From a virus: a stretch of DNA of 38,703 nt. Each line of letters begins with the position of its first letter. Positions within the stretch are counted from its first letter, which is position 1. A program made the position numbers and the translations under genes. The stretch is from the IMG/VR virus record IMGVR_UViG_3300033148_003971, positions 1-38,703 of that record. The stretch is one strand, 5' to 3'. This document shows positions 1-10,052 of this stretch, one piece after another. The notes under the pieces were generated by a model. That model was not told where the DNA came from. It saw nothing but the letters and a program-made list of their open reading frames with translations, and searched no databases.

Positions 1-114
1 AGTATCAGTATCAACCGTTAACCCCGCAAAGTTAGGACTTGCCGTAGTTCTTAAATCCTGATTAATCCAAGTATGATCCGCTCCTGTTTCCCCTCTATGT
101 GTATTATTCAAACC
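1..114. repeat. Left copy of 114-bp terminal direct repeat
   Basis: These 114 bases are identical to the last 114 bases of the window. The repeat lies inside the tail-fibre coding frame and the frame continues across it. An assembly overlap of a circular or circularly permuted genome explains this best. Confidence 0.97.
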
Positions 115-1683
115 AATATCAGTTGCTTGAGTCGGTGTAATTCCAACCTTTGCAGTATTAGCAACAACACTGGCATTGTTTGAAACTTCCGTGTCAAAAT
201 CGCTAATTTGAGTCGCTAGAACGCTGTGAGGGTTTCCAGTTGTTAATTGAGAATGATCGTAAGCAATTTTCCCCCTATCCCCACGATAAGCAGTAGCAGA
301 AGTTTCCCCTAAAGCTAATTGTGCAGAAATTACCGCATAAGTCGCACCAGTCCATCGGTACATAATCCCTGTATCTTGTGCGAGGTAGAATTTAGTTACC
401 GCTCCAGTTGCTGGAAAAGCGGCGAGGTTTGCGTATTGCTCGACTTCATCGTACACGGATAAATCAGGTTTATTTGATAAATCGTCATAATCCCCACTAG
501 TAGCTACTGCGTGTAACCCTGTAATAGTCCCTACGGCTTGCGTTCCTGTGTGATTTGCCCTATTTAGTACATCGGCAATAGTACTACCTCCATCTTGAAT
601 AAGTTTACCAGTGGTTGTGTCGAAGGTTGCTATTCTATCATCAACCGCACTTGCTGGTCCGACTACATCGCCAGAACCAGATCCTAAAAAATTACTAGCC
701 TGTACTTTCTTTTTATTATTAGAATCTTCACTATCCTCAATTATAATTAAATCCGCAGAAACTGGCGTTACTTTTTCAGTTATTGCGCTTATTTCGCCTG
801 CAATATTATCATGAATCGCGTCAGTATCTGTACCAGTTGATGAGGGTAAACTAGAGACAAGAACTTTCTTTTTATTAAAAGTGTCCGCACTATCTTCAAT
901 TAAAACGTAATCCGCACCTGCTGGCGTGACTTTTGCAGCTATTGCATTAATTTCGCCTGCTACATTATCATGTATCGCATCATCATCTGTTCCAGTTCCA
1001 CCAGTGCTATCAGGACGAGAAGAGGAAAAATTAATTTCCGTTATCATCTTCTTTTCCATCTTCTCTATGTCTTCGGTGTTTTGCTCAACTCTGTTTTTTA
1101 GAGCTGGCAATCCTCGAATGGTATTCATCCCAAGCTTCTCTTTCCCTCCTACTTTCTTTATTTTTTTTACAATATCCAAAGGCGTGTCAGGACTCCCTTT
1201 TAATTCATCTTTATATTTAACTATAACTTCATCAATATCTTTTTTTGTCACATTTTTACCGTCAATCCCATCTTTTCCGTTTTGAATACTTGCGACGGCG
1301 TTATTAAGTTGGGTTTGTGCGGTGTTAATTGAGGCCGTGAGTCGTTCAGCTAATCCAGCGCTTATATTCTCAACATTCTCCATAATAAAGGCCTCCAATC
1401 CCTCAATTTCTTGCTCAGTCATGTAATCCTCCCCAAATACAGGATTTTTACCATCCTCACCTTTTAAGGTTTTAAGAGTTGATAAATCTATTCCACCCAA
1501 ACTTTCCATATTCTCCCCTAACTCCTCAAGCAAATCTAAAGCAGTTTTTGGGTCGGTTTGGACGTAATCCTTTAAGAGCTTAATGAATGTATTAGAATTC
1601 TTAATCGCCTTTAGAGCGTCAATTTTAGTCTGGTCAACCACTACTGGTTGATTTTCCTCGTTTCCGTTTGTTTCTTCTGCCAT
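1..1683 (-). CDS. Tail fibre protein, N-terminal part (continues at right end)
   Basis: Starts with MAEETNGNEENQ at 1683 and is open through base 1. It continues in frame at 38589 to a stop at 37885, giving 795 residues in total. The N-terminal third is charged and helical with a short collagen-like stretch (GKDGIDGK). A coiled-coil motif RVEQNTEDIEKMEKK lies near residues 197-212. Two imperfect tandem repeats of about 46 residues follow (AIHDN, then IEDS, then NKKKV). Then come GDYDDLSNKP and YRGDRGKIAYDHS (about residue 465), a module known in many tail fibres. The likely role is host recognition. No Shine-Dalgarno precedes the start. Confidence 0.85.
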   Translation of the reverse strand, partial: MAEETNGNEENQPVVVDQTKIDALKAIKNSNTFIKLLKDYVQTDPKTALDLLEELGENMESLGGIDLSTLKTLKGEDGKNPVFGEDYMTEQEIEGLEAFIMENVENISAGLAERLTASINTAQTQLNNAVASIQNGKDGIDGKNVTKKDIDEVIVKYKDELKGSPDTPLDIVKKIKKVGGKEKLGMNTIRGLPALKNRVEQNTEDIEKMEKKMITEINFSSSRPDSTGGTGTDDDAIHDNVAGEINAIAAKVTPAGADYVLIEDSADTFNKKKVLVSSLPSSTGTDTDAIHDNIAGEISAITEKVTPVSADLIIIEDSEDSNNKKKVQASNFLGSGSGDVVGPASAVDDRIATFDTTTGKLIQDGGSTIADVLNRANHTGTQAVGTITGLHAVATSGDYDDLSNKPDLSVYDEVEQYANLAAFPATGAVTKFYLAQDTGIMYRWTGATYAVISAQLALGETSATAYRGDRGKIAYDHSQLTTGNPHSVLATQISDFDTEVSNNASVVANTAKVGITPTQATDIGLNNTHRGETGADHTWINQDLRTTASPNFAGLTVDTDT

Positions 1684-1707
1684 ATTTTGAGTTTATTAAA
1701 CTGATTA

Positions 1708-3837
1708 TTAATATCGAGCTTCTACTGCAAGTATTGCGCTTGAATATATTGCACTCGCCGTCCCTGTGGTATTTCGAACTTTTAAAACAAATTTATCATC
1801 TGATTCTATATTATCTAGCACGATTGGCACTGTTACACTCGATTCGACGCCATTATCAATGGTGAAGGATCTAACTGTTTTATCTAGTAATACTCCGTTT
1901 TTGAAAATTCCCATCTGCATAGTTTGTACTGATCCCACTGAGGATCTTTTTCCTGCTACTTTATAGATAAAATCAACTGGAATAGGAGTTGTGACAGCTC
2001 CTGTATATTGCATTTCGTCATCACCTATTTGTTTCGTTTGGACTGCTAAATTGTCGAAATCCCACGCAACACTATTAGTATTAATTGTTGTCCACTCATT
2101 AAGAACGTGTGTTGTTACCTCGGTATTCCCCGATAAGCTCATGACTCCCACGACATTTGCGGGAAAAATATCCCGACCAATAAATTGGTATAATCCATTA
2201 TTAGCCACGTCGTCCCAATCTAGAGTTGGATCAAACCCCTCTTTTATTGCTAAATAGACTGATTTATCCAGCGCGTCAAAAGAACCGTCCACCATGGGAA
2301 TAAATCGGTCATATGAGTTATACGGAGCCGCGTCCATCACGTGGAACGCAACTAATGCCTCGTTAATAGTGTCATATACACGATCGGACGGAAATAAAAT
2401 AATAATCCGAGACCCAGGGAAAACTTCAATTTTATACAAAGCCACTTTATCAGTCGGGACTTGTTTATATCCAGCGTCAACCCACGTATCAACGCCGTCC
2501 CACTTAAAAACGTCGCCCTCTAAAAAACTTTGTCCTGTATTTGTTTTCGTTGGGTCGTTATCTGTGACGTTTGCCATGAATTCATAACAATCATCTGCAT
2601 CAGGAGTTGTCGGAAAATCGCCAGCAACGGTAATTGATCCTTGATATGTAATAGCTTGCCCATCCTCTGGCTCATACCACGGCTTTTCGGATGTGAATAC
2701 TAATGCATCACTTCCAGTTGGTCGAATATTAAGTTGTCCACGATTTCCTATATTTGAACGTCCGCCCAAAGTGGAAGATTCAAAATCAGGCTCGGCACCC
2801 TGTTTGCCAGAATCCTCACTGTTATAAGCAGAGTAAAAATTAACTGAATCGTTCCGCCCCGCAGTTTTCGCTAACCCAGCACTAAGCCCTAAATATGCCC
2901 CCTCAACCGATCCATAATTAGACGTTTCCGCCCCAATAATATAACCATTTATTTTTTCACTCCCTTTTTTTAATAAATTAAACCTATTGGCTGGGTCTGG
3001 ACTTGCGTAAGTCGGGAAATGATAATCAATCGCCCAACGAATTATTTCGTTAGTAGAAGTGTTTCTTGTTATGACGGCATAAAATAGAATTCTCAATCCA
3101 ACCTCTGGCACAACGTCGTCATACCCTGCGTATTCTTTGATAACAATAGATTTCGTTGCAAAATCAAACGCTAAAAATAAATAAACATTTTGCGCGCCAG
3201 CCTCAAAACTAGGAAGATGAGCAGTTACTCCATCATAACTAAATCTTTGAACTTTTGGGGAACCATTATCATCTAAATATTGAAAAACTCCTTCTCCTGC
3301 AGTAATATCTACTTTTGTAATATCAACATTCCTGGAAACATCAAAAAAAGTAGTCGCACCGTTAATAACAGTGTTGATCTGTTTAATAGAAGGCACTGAT
3401 TCACTAAAAATCTTCCAGTTATTAGTCGAAAGATTCGCCTGTAGATGAAGAACTTCATGATCCACGAAAGTATAATCATCATTTCTATCTAAAGTGTCCG
3501 AAGCGTTCGGAGTTATTGTCACATTATTAGACTCAATATTAATCGCGCTTATGTGATAGGTTTTCCCATCGTTCACAGTTGTTATCTCTGGAAGAGTTAA
3601 CTCGACATCTCCACTTGTAGCGTCTCCCTCGATCACATTATCACTTGTCGCAATTGCGTAATCAATCGTTACTGTGGTAGTTGGGAGTAGGGGCATCTCT
3701 CCGTCTCCACTCACTGGTCGGCTAACAGCAATCGCCATCCCCTTTGTCTCGCCTTTTTTAAGCTCATCAATATCATCGGTGTTTTGCTCCACCCTATGTT
3801 TAATTGCCTGTAGAAGTCGGTCGTTATCTTTTGCCAT
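1708..3837 (-). CDS. Tail appendage / receptor-binding-type protein
   Basis: A protein of 709 residues. It opens with a charged segment containing RVEQNTDDIDELKK, the same motif found in the adjacent tail fibre. A beta-rich segment around residues 50-150 (FVDHEVLHLQA, NNWKIFSES) looks like the plug-in domain of phage appendage proteins. The rest is beta-rich, with an NGYIIGAE segment near 295 and a predicted C-terminal beta-sandwich ending in ILAVEARY. It lies between the ejection proteins and the fibre, so a virion tail protein is likely. No enzyme motif was recognised. Confidence 0.65.
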   Translation of the reverse strand: MAKDNDRLLQAIKHRVEQNTDDIDELKKGETKGMAIAVSRPVSGDGEMPLLPTTTVTIDYAIATSDNVIEGDATSGDVELTLPEITTVNDGKTYHISAINIESNNVTITPNASDTLDRNDDYTFVDHEVLHLQANLSTNNWKIFSESVPSIKQINTVINGATTFFDVSRNVDITKVDITAGEGVFQYLDDNGSPKVQRFSYDGVTAHLPSFEAGAQNVYLFLAFDFATKSIVIKEYAGYDDVVPEVGLRILFYAVITRNTSTNEIIRWAIDYHFPTYASPDPANRFNLLKKGSEKINGYIIGAETSNYGSVEGAYLGLSAGLAKTAGRNDSVNFYSAYNSEDSGKQGAEPDFESSTLGGRSNIGNRGQLNIRPTGSDALVFTSEKPWYEPEDGQAITYQGSITVAGDFPTTPDADDCYEFMANVTDNDPTKTNTGQSFLEGDVFKWDGVDTWVDAGYKQVPTDKVALYKIEVFPGSRIIILFPSDRVYDTINEALVAFHVMDAAPYNSYDRFIPMVDGSFDALDKSVYLAIKEGFDPTLDWDDVANNGLYQFIGRDIFPANVVGVMSLSGNTEVTTHVLNEWTTINTNSVAWDFDNLAVQTKQIGDDEMQYTGAVTTPIPVDFIYKVAGKRSSVGSVQTMQMGIFKNGVLLDKTVRSFTIDNGVESSVTVPIVLDNIESDDKFVLKVRNTTGTASAIYSSAILAVEARY

Positions 3838-3872
3838 GGTTTAATTATAAATGTTTTAATGGTTTTGTGAAA

Positions 3873-6059
3873 TTATTTGTTTGCTTTGTTCCAGATTTCT
3901 TTGAGCTGTTCCATATTTTTAATGTCGGCGGCGTTTATAGCGTTTAAAAGTTTTGTCATTTCTTTTCCGTAATTACTTGCTACATATGAATTAGGATTCC
4001 CCGCTACTTTTTGAATATCGCTTACAAATTCGTCAAAAGTTTTATACTCCTTTGCAAAATCAGTAATATTTTTTGACCTTGGGAAATCAATGTTTTTAAA
4101 TGGGTCTGTCTTTTTGACTACTGGCGTTTTTTCTGGTATAATTTCGGGCGATGGTTCTTGATTCACTGCTTTTGGTTGTGTTGCTGGTGGTTTTTTGGCC
4201 GTTGGCAATTCTTTGGATAATTTTGATGGCGTTCCACCGCTATTAGGCGTTATATTTATAAATTTTTCTAATTCCCTGAGTCGATCTTTCGCAAACGTTT
4301 TCTTTGCGATTCCGCCCGTAGCTTTAGAAATAAGACCTGCTGGATTTAAAGCACTCATGACAAAATCCGCCTCCCCTCCCATCATTTGTTTTAATAAACT
4401 TTGATCACTTTTTGAGGTGCTAGCCTGCAAGACTGAGGCTAAAACTTCTCCAATCCTATCAACTCGATTCCCACCCGTTACTCTTTGAATTTCTTTTGAA
4501 GCTTCTTTAAGCTCCCCCTTGAGTTGGCTACTGGCTCGTTTTAACATTAATTTAATCGCACTATCTTTATCCCTAAAGTTATCTAAAAAATACCTCATAT
4601 TAGCGTAGTTCTCGAACTCTTTAGCCTCTTCTTTTGTTAAATTTGCGTCTCGAATTTCTTTCAAACTACTTCTAACTTTTTTAAGTTGACGGTCTAAAGT
4701 TTGAGAAATTTTAGAAGTCTCTCCAAATTTAATACCACTGTTATCTATTTTTTCAATAAGATTTACTACATCTTTCAATGCTCCTGTTCCTGCCACCTCA
4801 TCCAATCCCTGCAATAAATCTTCTATCTCAACAACGTCTGATTTTGAAATTGGAGATGTTTTTGATAGGCTCAATTTTCCATCTTTAAGCGTCGCTCCTT
4901 TCTTTTTAAGATCGCTAAATAAAGAGCTTTTTAGTTCACTTAATGAACTAGTCCCTTGTTTCATTGTTTTCGTTAATAAGGAGTCTTTTATTCCCCCGAT
5001 ATTTTCACCTGTATCGCTCAAATGCTTCTTATAAGCTTTAACTTCTTTATCGGCAAAGCCAAAGGCCGTATCTAGTGCGTTTGGATTGTCAGGGTGTAAA
5101 TCCGCTTTTTTTGACGCGTTTAAAATCTCGTTTCCAACTTCACTTTTCAATTCTAATGCTGACACTTTTTCTCCTCTAGTCAAAAGTTCTGACTCGTCAG
5201 ACACAAGTTTTGTTAAAAATCCTTCGTCCGCTTTTTCTGCTATTTCCTCCGCCGTCCCCGCAACAGCTTTTGGAATCACCCCCTCCGCCGTGCCTGTAAC
5301 AGCTCTTCGCCCTCTAAATATATCTTTCAGGCCTTTTGTTTTTTGAAAAGCTTTACCTGCTACTTGCCCCGCAATCGGCAAAGCTAAACCAGCCGCCCCA
5401 CCGATTAAAGCGCCTTCTTTTATATCTTCAATATCGCCACCCTGTCTACCAGCTTCCAAGCCTCCGAAAGTTGCTCCTAAAGCCGTGCTTTGCGCAATGT
5501 CTGATTTACCAGCTCCTGCTATTTTTTTAGCAGTTGTTTTCAAAACACCTTCCCCAGTTTCTTTAGCCGCGGTCTTAATTCCTGCGGTAACAGCCTTTCC
5601 TTTTCCTAACGTCGCTAAGTCCAACCCTACCATTGCAGAATCAAATAAAACTTCTTGTGTTGAATGGTCTAAGTCTGGCGATAATGACTTCCACGCTCGC
5701 CTAACACCTTCTACGTATTCAGGATCATCTCTTAATTCTGGACGTTGTTCTAAACTTTGCTTAACACTTTTTGCGTAATCTTTACGACCTTTGGCGAGGT
5801 GCCCCCCTAGGATGAACTTATCCGTAAATGGCACCTGGATTCCTTCTTCAGCTATAGACTCTCCGACGGTTTCGCCAACAATCCGACCGCCAAACGCATC
5901 TCTCCCAAACTCTAAAGCTTTTTGTCCAAAAGACTTAACCTCTTTTGGTTTTGGGGAGTAGGCTCTGCTACTATCTATTAATTTCTTAACCCCTGCCATG
6001 GACATACCACCAGACAGGAGTCGTTCTGCTCGTTGCCGTTCGTTATCTGTTAAACTCAT
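3873..6059 (-). CDS. Putative internal virion / ejection protein
   Basis: A protein of 728 residues whose ATG overlaps the stop of the preceding gene (ATGA). The N-terminal 250 residues contain glycine- and alanine-rich hydrophobic segments (ALGATFGGLEAG, ALIGGAAGLALPIAG), like the membrane-active segments of podovirus ejection proteins. The middle is lysine- and glutamate-rich helix (residues 270-560). Another small hydrophobic segment (ALNPAGLISKATGGIA) precedes a Pro/Lys-rich linker. Position between the peptidase-tailed virion protein and the tail appendages supports DNA ejection. The role is inferred from composition and order. Confidence 0.5.
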   Translation of the reverse strand: MSLTDNERQRAERLLSGGMSMAGVKKLIDSSRAYSPKPKEVKSFGQKALEFGRDAFGGRIVGETVGESIAEEGIQVPFTDKFILGGHLAKGRKDYAKSVKQSLEQRPELRDDPEYVEGVRRAWKSLSPDLDHSTQEVLFDSAMVGLDLATLGKGKAVTAGIKTAAKETGEGVLKTTAKKIAGAGKSDIAQSTALGATFGGLEAGRQGGDIEDIKEGALIGGAAGLALPIAGQVAGKAFQKTKGLKDIFRGRRAVTGTAEGVIPKAVAGTAEEIAEKADEGFLTKLVSDESELLTRGEKVSALELKSEVGNEILNASKKADLHPDNPNALDTAFGFADKEVKAYKKHLSDTGENIGGIKDSLLTKTMKQGTSSLSELKSSLFSDLKKKGATLKDGKLSLSKTSPISKSDVVEIEDLLQGLDEVAGTGALKDVVNLIEKIDNSGIKFGETSKISQTLDRQLKKVRSSLKEIRDANLTKEEAKEFENYANMRYFLDNFRDKDSAIKLMLKRASSQLKGELKEASKEIQRVTGGNRVDRIGEVLASVLQASTSKSDQSLLKQMMGGEADFVMSALNPAGLISKATGGIAKKTFAKDRLRELEKFINITPNSGGTPSKLSKELPTAKKPPATQPKAVNQEPSPEIIPEKTPVVKKTDPFKNIDFPRSKNITDFAKEYKTFDEFVSDIQKVAGNPNSYVASNYGKEMTKLLNAINAADIKNMEQLKEIWNKANK

Positions 6060-8362
6060 GCTAAATTACGGTTAAATTCTCCTCGTGACCAGTGCCACCA
6101 CTCGCCTGGATGTTGCTGCAAGCCTGCTCTTCTTAGTGCGGCGAATACTTTTTGATTGTTCATATTGTCGCTTCCTGTTTGTGATAAATCAATCGCGTTC
6201 CCTGTTTCGTGAAAAGATGTCCCAGGCGGCGCAACTCCTGCTTTTCCGCTTTCATAGGCCTGTCTTTGAGTCTCTGTACTCCTCGCGCTGTCGGCAATCT
6301 TTAAATCAATTCCTAGCGCCTTTTCTGCTATATCCAGCGCGTCCGAAACCATCTGAGTAACCTTAACTTTTCCGCCGTACACGTTCGGTCGGTTGGTTGT
6401 TACTATTTCAGCGTTTTTTTTTTGCCCCCCGCTGTCAAAGAAACTTTCGAACTCTTCTATTGTCCCCCCTCCTGAGGATTCATCGATTGGCAAATTTAAC
6501 CCATTCAATCGATTAAGCTCTTCACTAAAAGAATTATTCCTAAACTCCCTAGCCTCCGATTCTTTAATTTTAGCCTCTTCAAGACTATCTTTCATTCTTA
6601 TTAGTTTCTTAACAAGTCTTGTCGGGTCGTCCACATTCCGATCAAATCCACCTCTTGCCATTTCCATCACAACCTCCATATCTTTATCAGATGGATTCCC
6701 CTTCATTTGCGCAAGGGTTTCTACTGTTTCGGTTGCAAAAATATGATCCAACGCTGATTTCATTTGCTTTTCGTCGTCTCCCCAAGTAAAAAGGAAGTCG
6801 TTTTGATCCCAAGCACCTAAAATATTATTGAGCCGTCCATTTGTCGCCTCTGGGTCATCTCCTAATAAGAAATTAATAGAATTTAGCATTTCATCAGATT
6901 GAAAATTAACCGCGTCCCCAGCGTCATTTGCAACGGTATTTTTTGCCCTCCGAACTTCTAGAGCCGCTCGGTCTGATTTATCAGTCTTCGCAGCATCCTG
7001 AAGTTGTTGCAGAGTGTCTTGACCTGTCTTTATTTTATCCAGTGAGTTATTTCTGGCAATTGCGAGGTAATCCTTAACGGATAATTCGCCGTTCATTAGT
7101 GCGCTTCTCGCTATATTATTTCTTTCATCTGGATCATCGGACGCAAAGAATGAATTAACAAGTGTCGGATCTGTCCCACCATTCAATAAACTGCTTGCTC
7201 CCGCCTTTTTCCCATCTAATCGCGCTTTTTCTCTTACTAATTCTAAAGCGTTTTGATGCTTCACGTCTTCTAAATCTGCTTTTCGTTGAGAACTTAAGAT
7301 ACTACCCTGAGTCTGAATAACTCGATCAAGAATATTGTTTTTTTGCTCAATATCAAACTCAAACTTAGCTCGCTCAGCGTCCGCTCTTTCGTTTAAAATT
7401 GAAATGTTATTGTTAATTGACGCTTGAACATTTCCCACCGCGTCACCAAGTCGTGAATAAGTCCGTGACAAAGCTAATTGACCTAAAGCATTTCGTCTAA
7501 ATTGTTCTCCTGTCGTTGCTCCGAAATCGCCAGCAGTCCCGCCAAATTGAGAAACTAAACTACGCCCACGTTCTCGGATTCCAACTTCTTCATCTTGAGC
7601 AGTTAGCAAATCATTCTTAACATTGCTCAAGTTTTCGCGCATAGCCTGTAATTGCCTTTGATCTTCATTGATTCCAAGTTTTTCTTGCGCGGCTAATGTC
7701 GCCGATGGGATATTTGCGATTCTTTCGCTTAAAGCTGTAATATCCGTTTCTAGTTTCTCTTTTTTGGTTTGAAGTTCGTCAACTACTGGGCTTGCTGGCT
7801 GTTCTGGTTGCCCTGTTTGAGGATCAGTTGGAGTCGCTGGTGGGGCTACTCGCCGTGTTGTTCCATCTGTTGGCGCATTCGGATTTACTCCTGTTTTTGA
7901 TGGATCTTGGCTTACTAATCCTGTTTGTGGTGCTGGGACATTTGGAGCCACTGGCGCGTTCGGATTTACCCCAACCCTTGAGGGATCTTGACTTTGAAAA
8001 TCTCTTAAAGCGTTTGGCTCTTGTGGTGGTAAAGGTTCTGGTACTAAAGGTTCAAACTCTCGAACCTCCTTAAACGGCGCTTGATCCACTTGATAATTAA
8101 TCGGACTCGCTGGCCTTACTTTGTCGATATTATAAGTATTGTTAGGCTCTTTTACTATTTGTTGATTAACCGTAGAAACTGGTTGATTGTTTATAGTTTT
8201 TTGCTGAGTCACGGTTGAGACTGGTTTTTTTGTTTGTTGCTCCACCGTAGGGACTGGCTTCGGGAGTGGTGTATTCACCGAAGAACTAAGTCCTGGTATA
8301 AGCCCCGCTCCTATTCCAAGGGGCTTTTTTTGTCGAACTGTTGCTTTTTTCCTTTTAGCCAT
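6056..8362 (-). CDS. Virion protein with C-terminal M15 peptidase domain
   Basis: A protein of 768 residues. The first 190 residues are Pro/Gln-rich with repeats (VSTVxQQ; QDPSxxGVNPNAP occurs twice). Residues 200-620 are mostly helical. The last about 110 residues form a peptidase M15 (VanY-type) domain: SARSTETQRQAYESG, then H718 and D725 in SFHETGNAIDLS, then EWWHW with E754 and H757. These match the family's zinc ligands and catalytic acid. The inferred role is local peptidoglycan cutting during DNA entry, because the gene lies in the virion cluster and the genome carries a separate M15 endolysin. Its start shares one base with the stop of the 42-residue gene upstream (TAATG). Confidence 0.75.
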   Translation of the reverse strand: MAKRKKATVRQKKPLGIGAGLIPGLSSSVNTPLPKPVPTVEQQTKKPVSTVTQQKTINNQPVSTVNQQIVKEPNNTYNIDKVRPASPINYQVDQAPFKEVREFEPLVPEPLPPQEPNALRDFQSQDPSRVGVNPNAPVAPNVPAPQTGLVSQDPSKTGVNPNAPTDGTTRRVAPPATPTDPQTGQPEQPASPVVDELQTKKEKLETDITALSERIANIPSATLAAQEKLGINEDQRQLQAMRENLSNVKNDLLTAQDEEVGIRERGRSLVSQFGGTAGDFGATTGEQFRRNALGQLALSRTYSRLGDAVGNVQASINNNISILNERADAERAKFEFDIEQKNNILDRVIQTQGSILSSQRKADLEDVKHQNALELVREKARLDGKKAGASSLLNGGTDPTLVNSFFASDDPDERNNIARSALMNGELSVKDYLAIARNNSLDKIKTGQDTLQQLQDAAKTDKSDRAALEVRRAKNTVANDAGDAVNFQSDEMLNSINFLLGDDPEATNGRLNNILGAWDQNDFLFTWGDDEKQMKSALDHIFATETVETLAQMKGNPSDKDMEVVMEMARGGFDRNVDDPTRLVKKLIRMKDSLEEAKIKESEAREFRNNSFSEELNRLNGLNLPIDESSGGGTIEEFESFFDSGGQKKNAEIVTTNRPNVYGGKVKVTQMVSDALDIAEKALGIDLKIADSARSTETQRQAYESGKAGVAPPGTSFHETGNAIDLSQTGSDNMNNQKVFAALRRAGLQQHPGEWWHWSRGEFNRNLA

Positions 8363-8490
8363 TATAGAATGTTGTTTTTAAAATATTCTCTAAGTTGAAC
8401 GTTTGATTTCCCTAAAATCTTAGGAAGTTCTTTTTTTATCGTTTCTTCTACGATTTTTTCAATTTGTTTTTTATCTTCTGCTGTTATCAT
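8362..8490 (-). CDS. Small helical protein of 42 residues
   Basis: MITAEDKKQIEKIVEETIKK begins a lysine- and glutamate-rich helix. The ATG overlaps the stop of the tail hub gene (ATGA) and the TAA overlaps the ATG of the M15 virion protein (TAATG). This two-sided coupling argues strongly that it is translated. Its function is unknown; a minor virion or assembly factor is possible. Confidence 0.65.
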   Translation of the reverse strand: MITAEDKKQIEKIVEETIKKELPKILGKSNVQLREYFKNNIL

Positions 8491-10052
8491 ACTGTATTTC
8501 TTTTTATATATTCGTAATTATACCACGCTTGAATAATAGAGAAACCTTTTGTCGTTCGAAATCTAAATTGAATTTCGTTAAATCTTGGTAACTCATCGCC
8601 ATTCGGCATTTTCTTAATTACGTAAGACTGGATAGTTTGTCCTGTCGTGTCGCTGTCGTATTCCGTCTGTCGCAAGTCTTCATTATACTCGTCCGCTGTA
8701 TAATTCTTGATCGTTTCCGTGTTCACCTCATGTAATAACGTCCAATCATCACGTTCAGACGCTCTGCAGTCAATGTAAAGCCTTTCGCCTCGTAATTCAG
8801 ATAATTGCTTAAATACTTTTTCATAAGCAACTCCAAAAGCTGTTAATTTGTGAACGTTTTTCGTGTTATTTAAGAAATTTGTCACATATTCCGCCATTGT
8901 GAACTTCTCATAATTCGCGTAAACATTATCTGATTGGTTAGTGTCATAATAAGAATATGTATAAGGGGCTGAGGGATTGTTTTTGATCGAAATCGCCAAA
9001 TAAGAATCTTTAATCAACACACAATTTGAATTTCTTTGATCAGAATCATCCTCAGTTGTAAAGAGTAATTCTATTTCACCATCTCTTTTGATCTTGTAAA
9101 TATATGAATTATAATCCGATTCACCACTAGCTATTTTTTTACGGATGGAAACTAACATTATACCGTTTCCTACACTTTGCGACTGACCAGCTGATTCAAG
9201 GATTCCGTAGCTATTCCCAGTTGAAATTGGTAAGCCATCTGTTCTGATTGCGTTCATTTCTTCAAATTTCTCTCCATCAAAAGCAGAAACGATCAGACCC
9301 CCCGAAAACTCTTTTCTATTGGAAACGTCCCCCACTAACTTAACAAAAATAAACCTTCCATAAATCACTCCTAACGCAAGATGCCTACAATTATCCTCAA
9401 AAACTCTCGTTGTGTATAAAGCAGCGTCCGCCTCTACAGTGTCCCAAAAATTAAATTGTATTCCGTTACCAAAAGTTATAGCAACGACTAAATAATTATT
9501 GAATATTTGCAAATTCTCAACAAATCCTCCAGCAACTGTTTTTGCAGTTGTCATTGTTCCTGTTGGGTCGAATTTATAAATAGAACTATCGCTAACTGCA
9601 ACGTAATGATAAAACCCATTGTATGCTATGTGTTGATTTTGGAACCCTCCAACTGTGTCATAATATGTAGCCGATGTGGCTATTTTGTACGTTTTACCGT
9701 TTGCAATAACAACTACGATTTCGTTATAAGTATTTGTTTTAGCGCCTGTCATGCCATTTGTATTTTCTGGCATATCATATTTGTAGTCAAATGCTCCTGT
9801 TGTAATATTTAGCATATAAACCTTCGTAGTACCTCCTTCATTCGTGAAAACAAAATCATCCAACATAAACAAGATTTCCGTCACCTCGCTAGATTCTCCT
9901 AAATTCTTTAAGCCAAAATCAACTGCTGGATAAACTCCCTCTTCCTTAGTATTAAGCAAGTTTTTCCGCAAATAAGCACCTGCTCCGCGTTTATTTGCGA
10001 CCATTGTTTTGTAAAATTGTATTTGTGCCTGTTGAGTTTCTTGTTTTGCCAT
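8487..10052 (-). CDS. Tail hub / nozzle-like beta-propeller protein
   Basis: A protein of 521 residues, almost entirely beta. It has repeating aromatic strands separated by polar turns (ILFMLDDFVF, EIVVVIANGKTYKIA, YHYVAVSDSSIYKF, NYLVVAITFGNGIQF), as expected for a propeller fold. The C-terminal part (EIQFRFRTTKGFSIIQAWYNYEY) resembles a closing beta-sandwich. It directly follows the head-tail adaptor gene, which is where podoviruses encode the tail tube or nozzle protein. Assigned from order and predicted fold, not from a named motif. Confidence 0.55.
   Translation of the reverse strand: MAKQETQQAQIQFYKTMVANKRGAGAYLRKNLLNTKEEGVYPAVDFGLKNLGESSEVTEILFMLDDFVFTNEGGTTKVYMLNITTGAFDYKYDMPENTNGMTGAKTNTYNEIVVVIANGKTYKIATSATYYDTVGGFQNQHIAYNGFYHYVAVSDSSIYKFDPTGTMTTAKTVAGGFVENLQIFNNYLVVAITFGNGIQFNFWDTVEADAALYTTRVFEDNCRHLALGVIYGRFIFVKLVGDVSNRKEFSGGLIVSAFDGEKFEEMNAIRTDGLPISTGNSYGILESAGQSQSVGNGIMLVSIRKKIASGESDYNSYIYKIKRDGEIELLFTTEDDSDQRNSNCVLIKDSYLAISIKNNPSAPYTYSYYDTNQSDNVYANYEKFTMAEYVTNFLNNTKNVHKLTAFGVAYEKVFKQLSELRGERLYIDCRASERDDWTLLHEVNTETIKNYTADEYNEDLRQTEYDSDTTGQTIQSYVIKKMPNGDELPRFNEIQFRFRTTKGFSIIQAWYNYEYIKRNTV

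Noticed and set aside
1-114. True packaged direct terminal repeat
   Set aside because: The repeat lies inside the fibre coding sequence and joins it in frame; an assembly overlap explains it more simply.
611-1285. Plus-strand frames opposite the tail fibre
   Set aside because: Shadows of the minus-strand gene with low-complexity Ser/Phe content.
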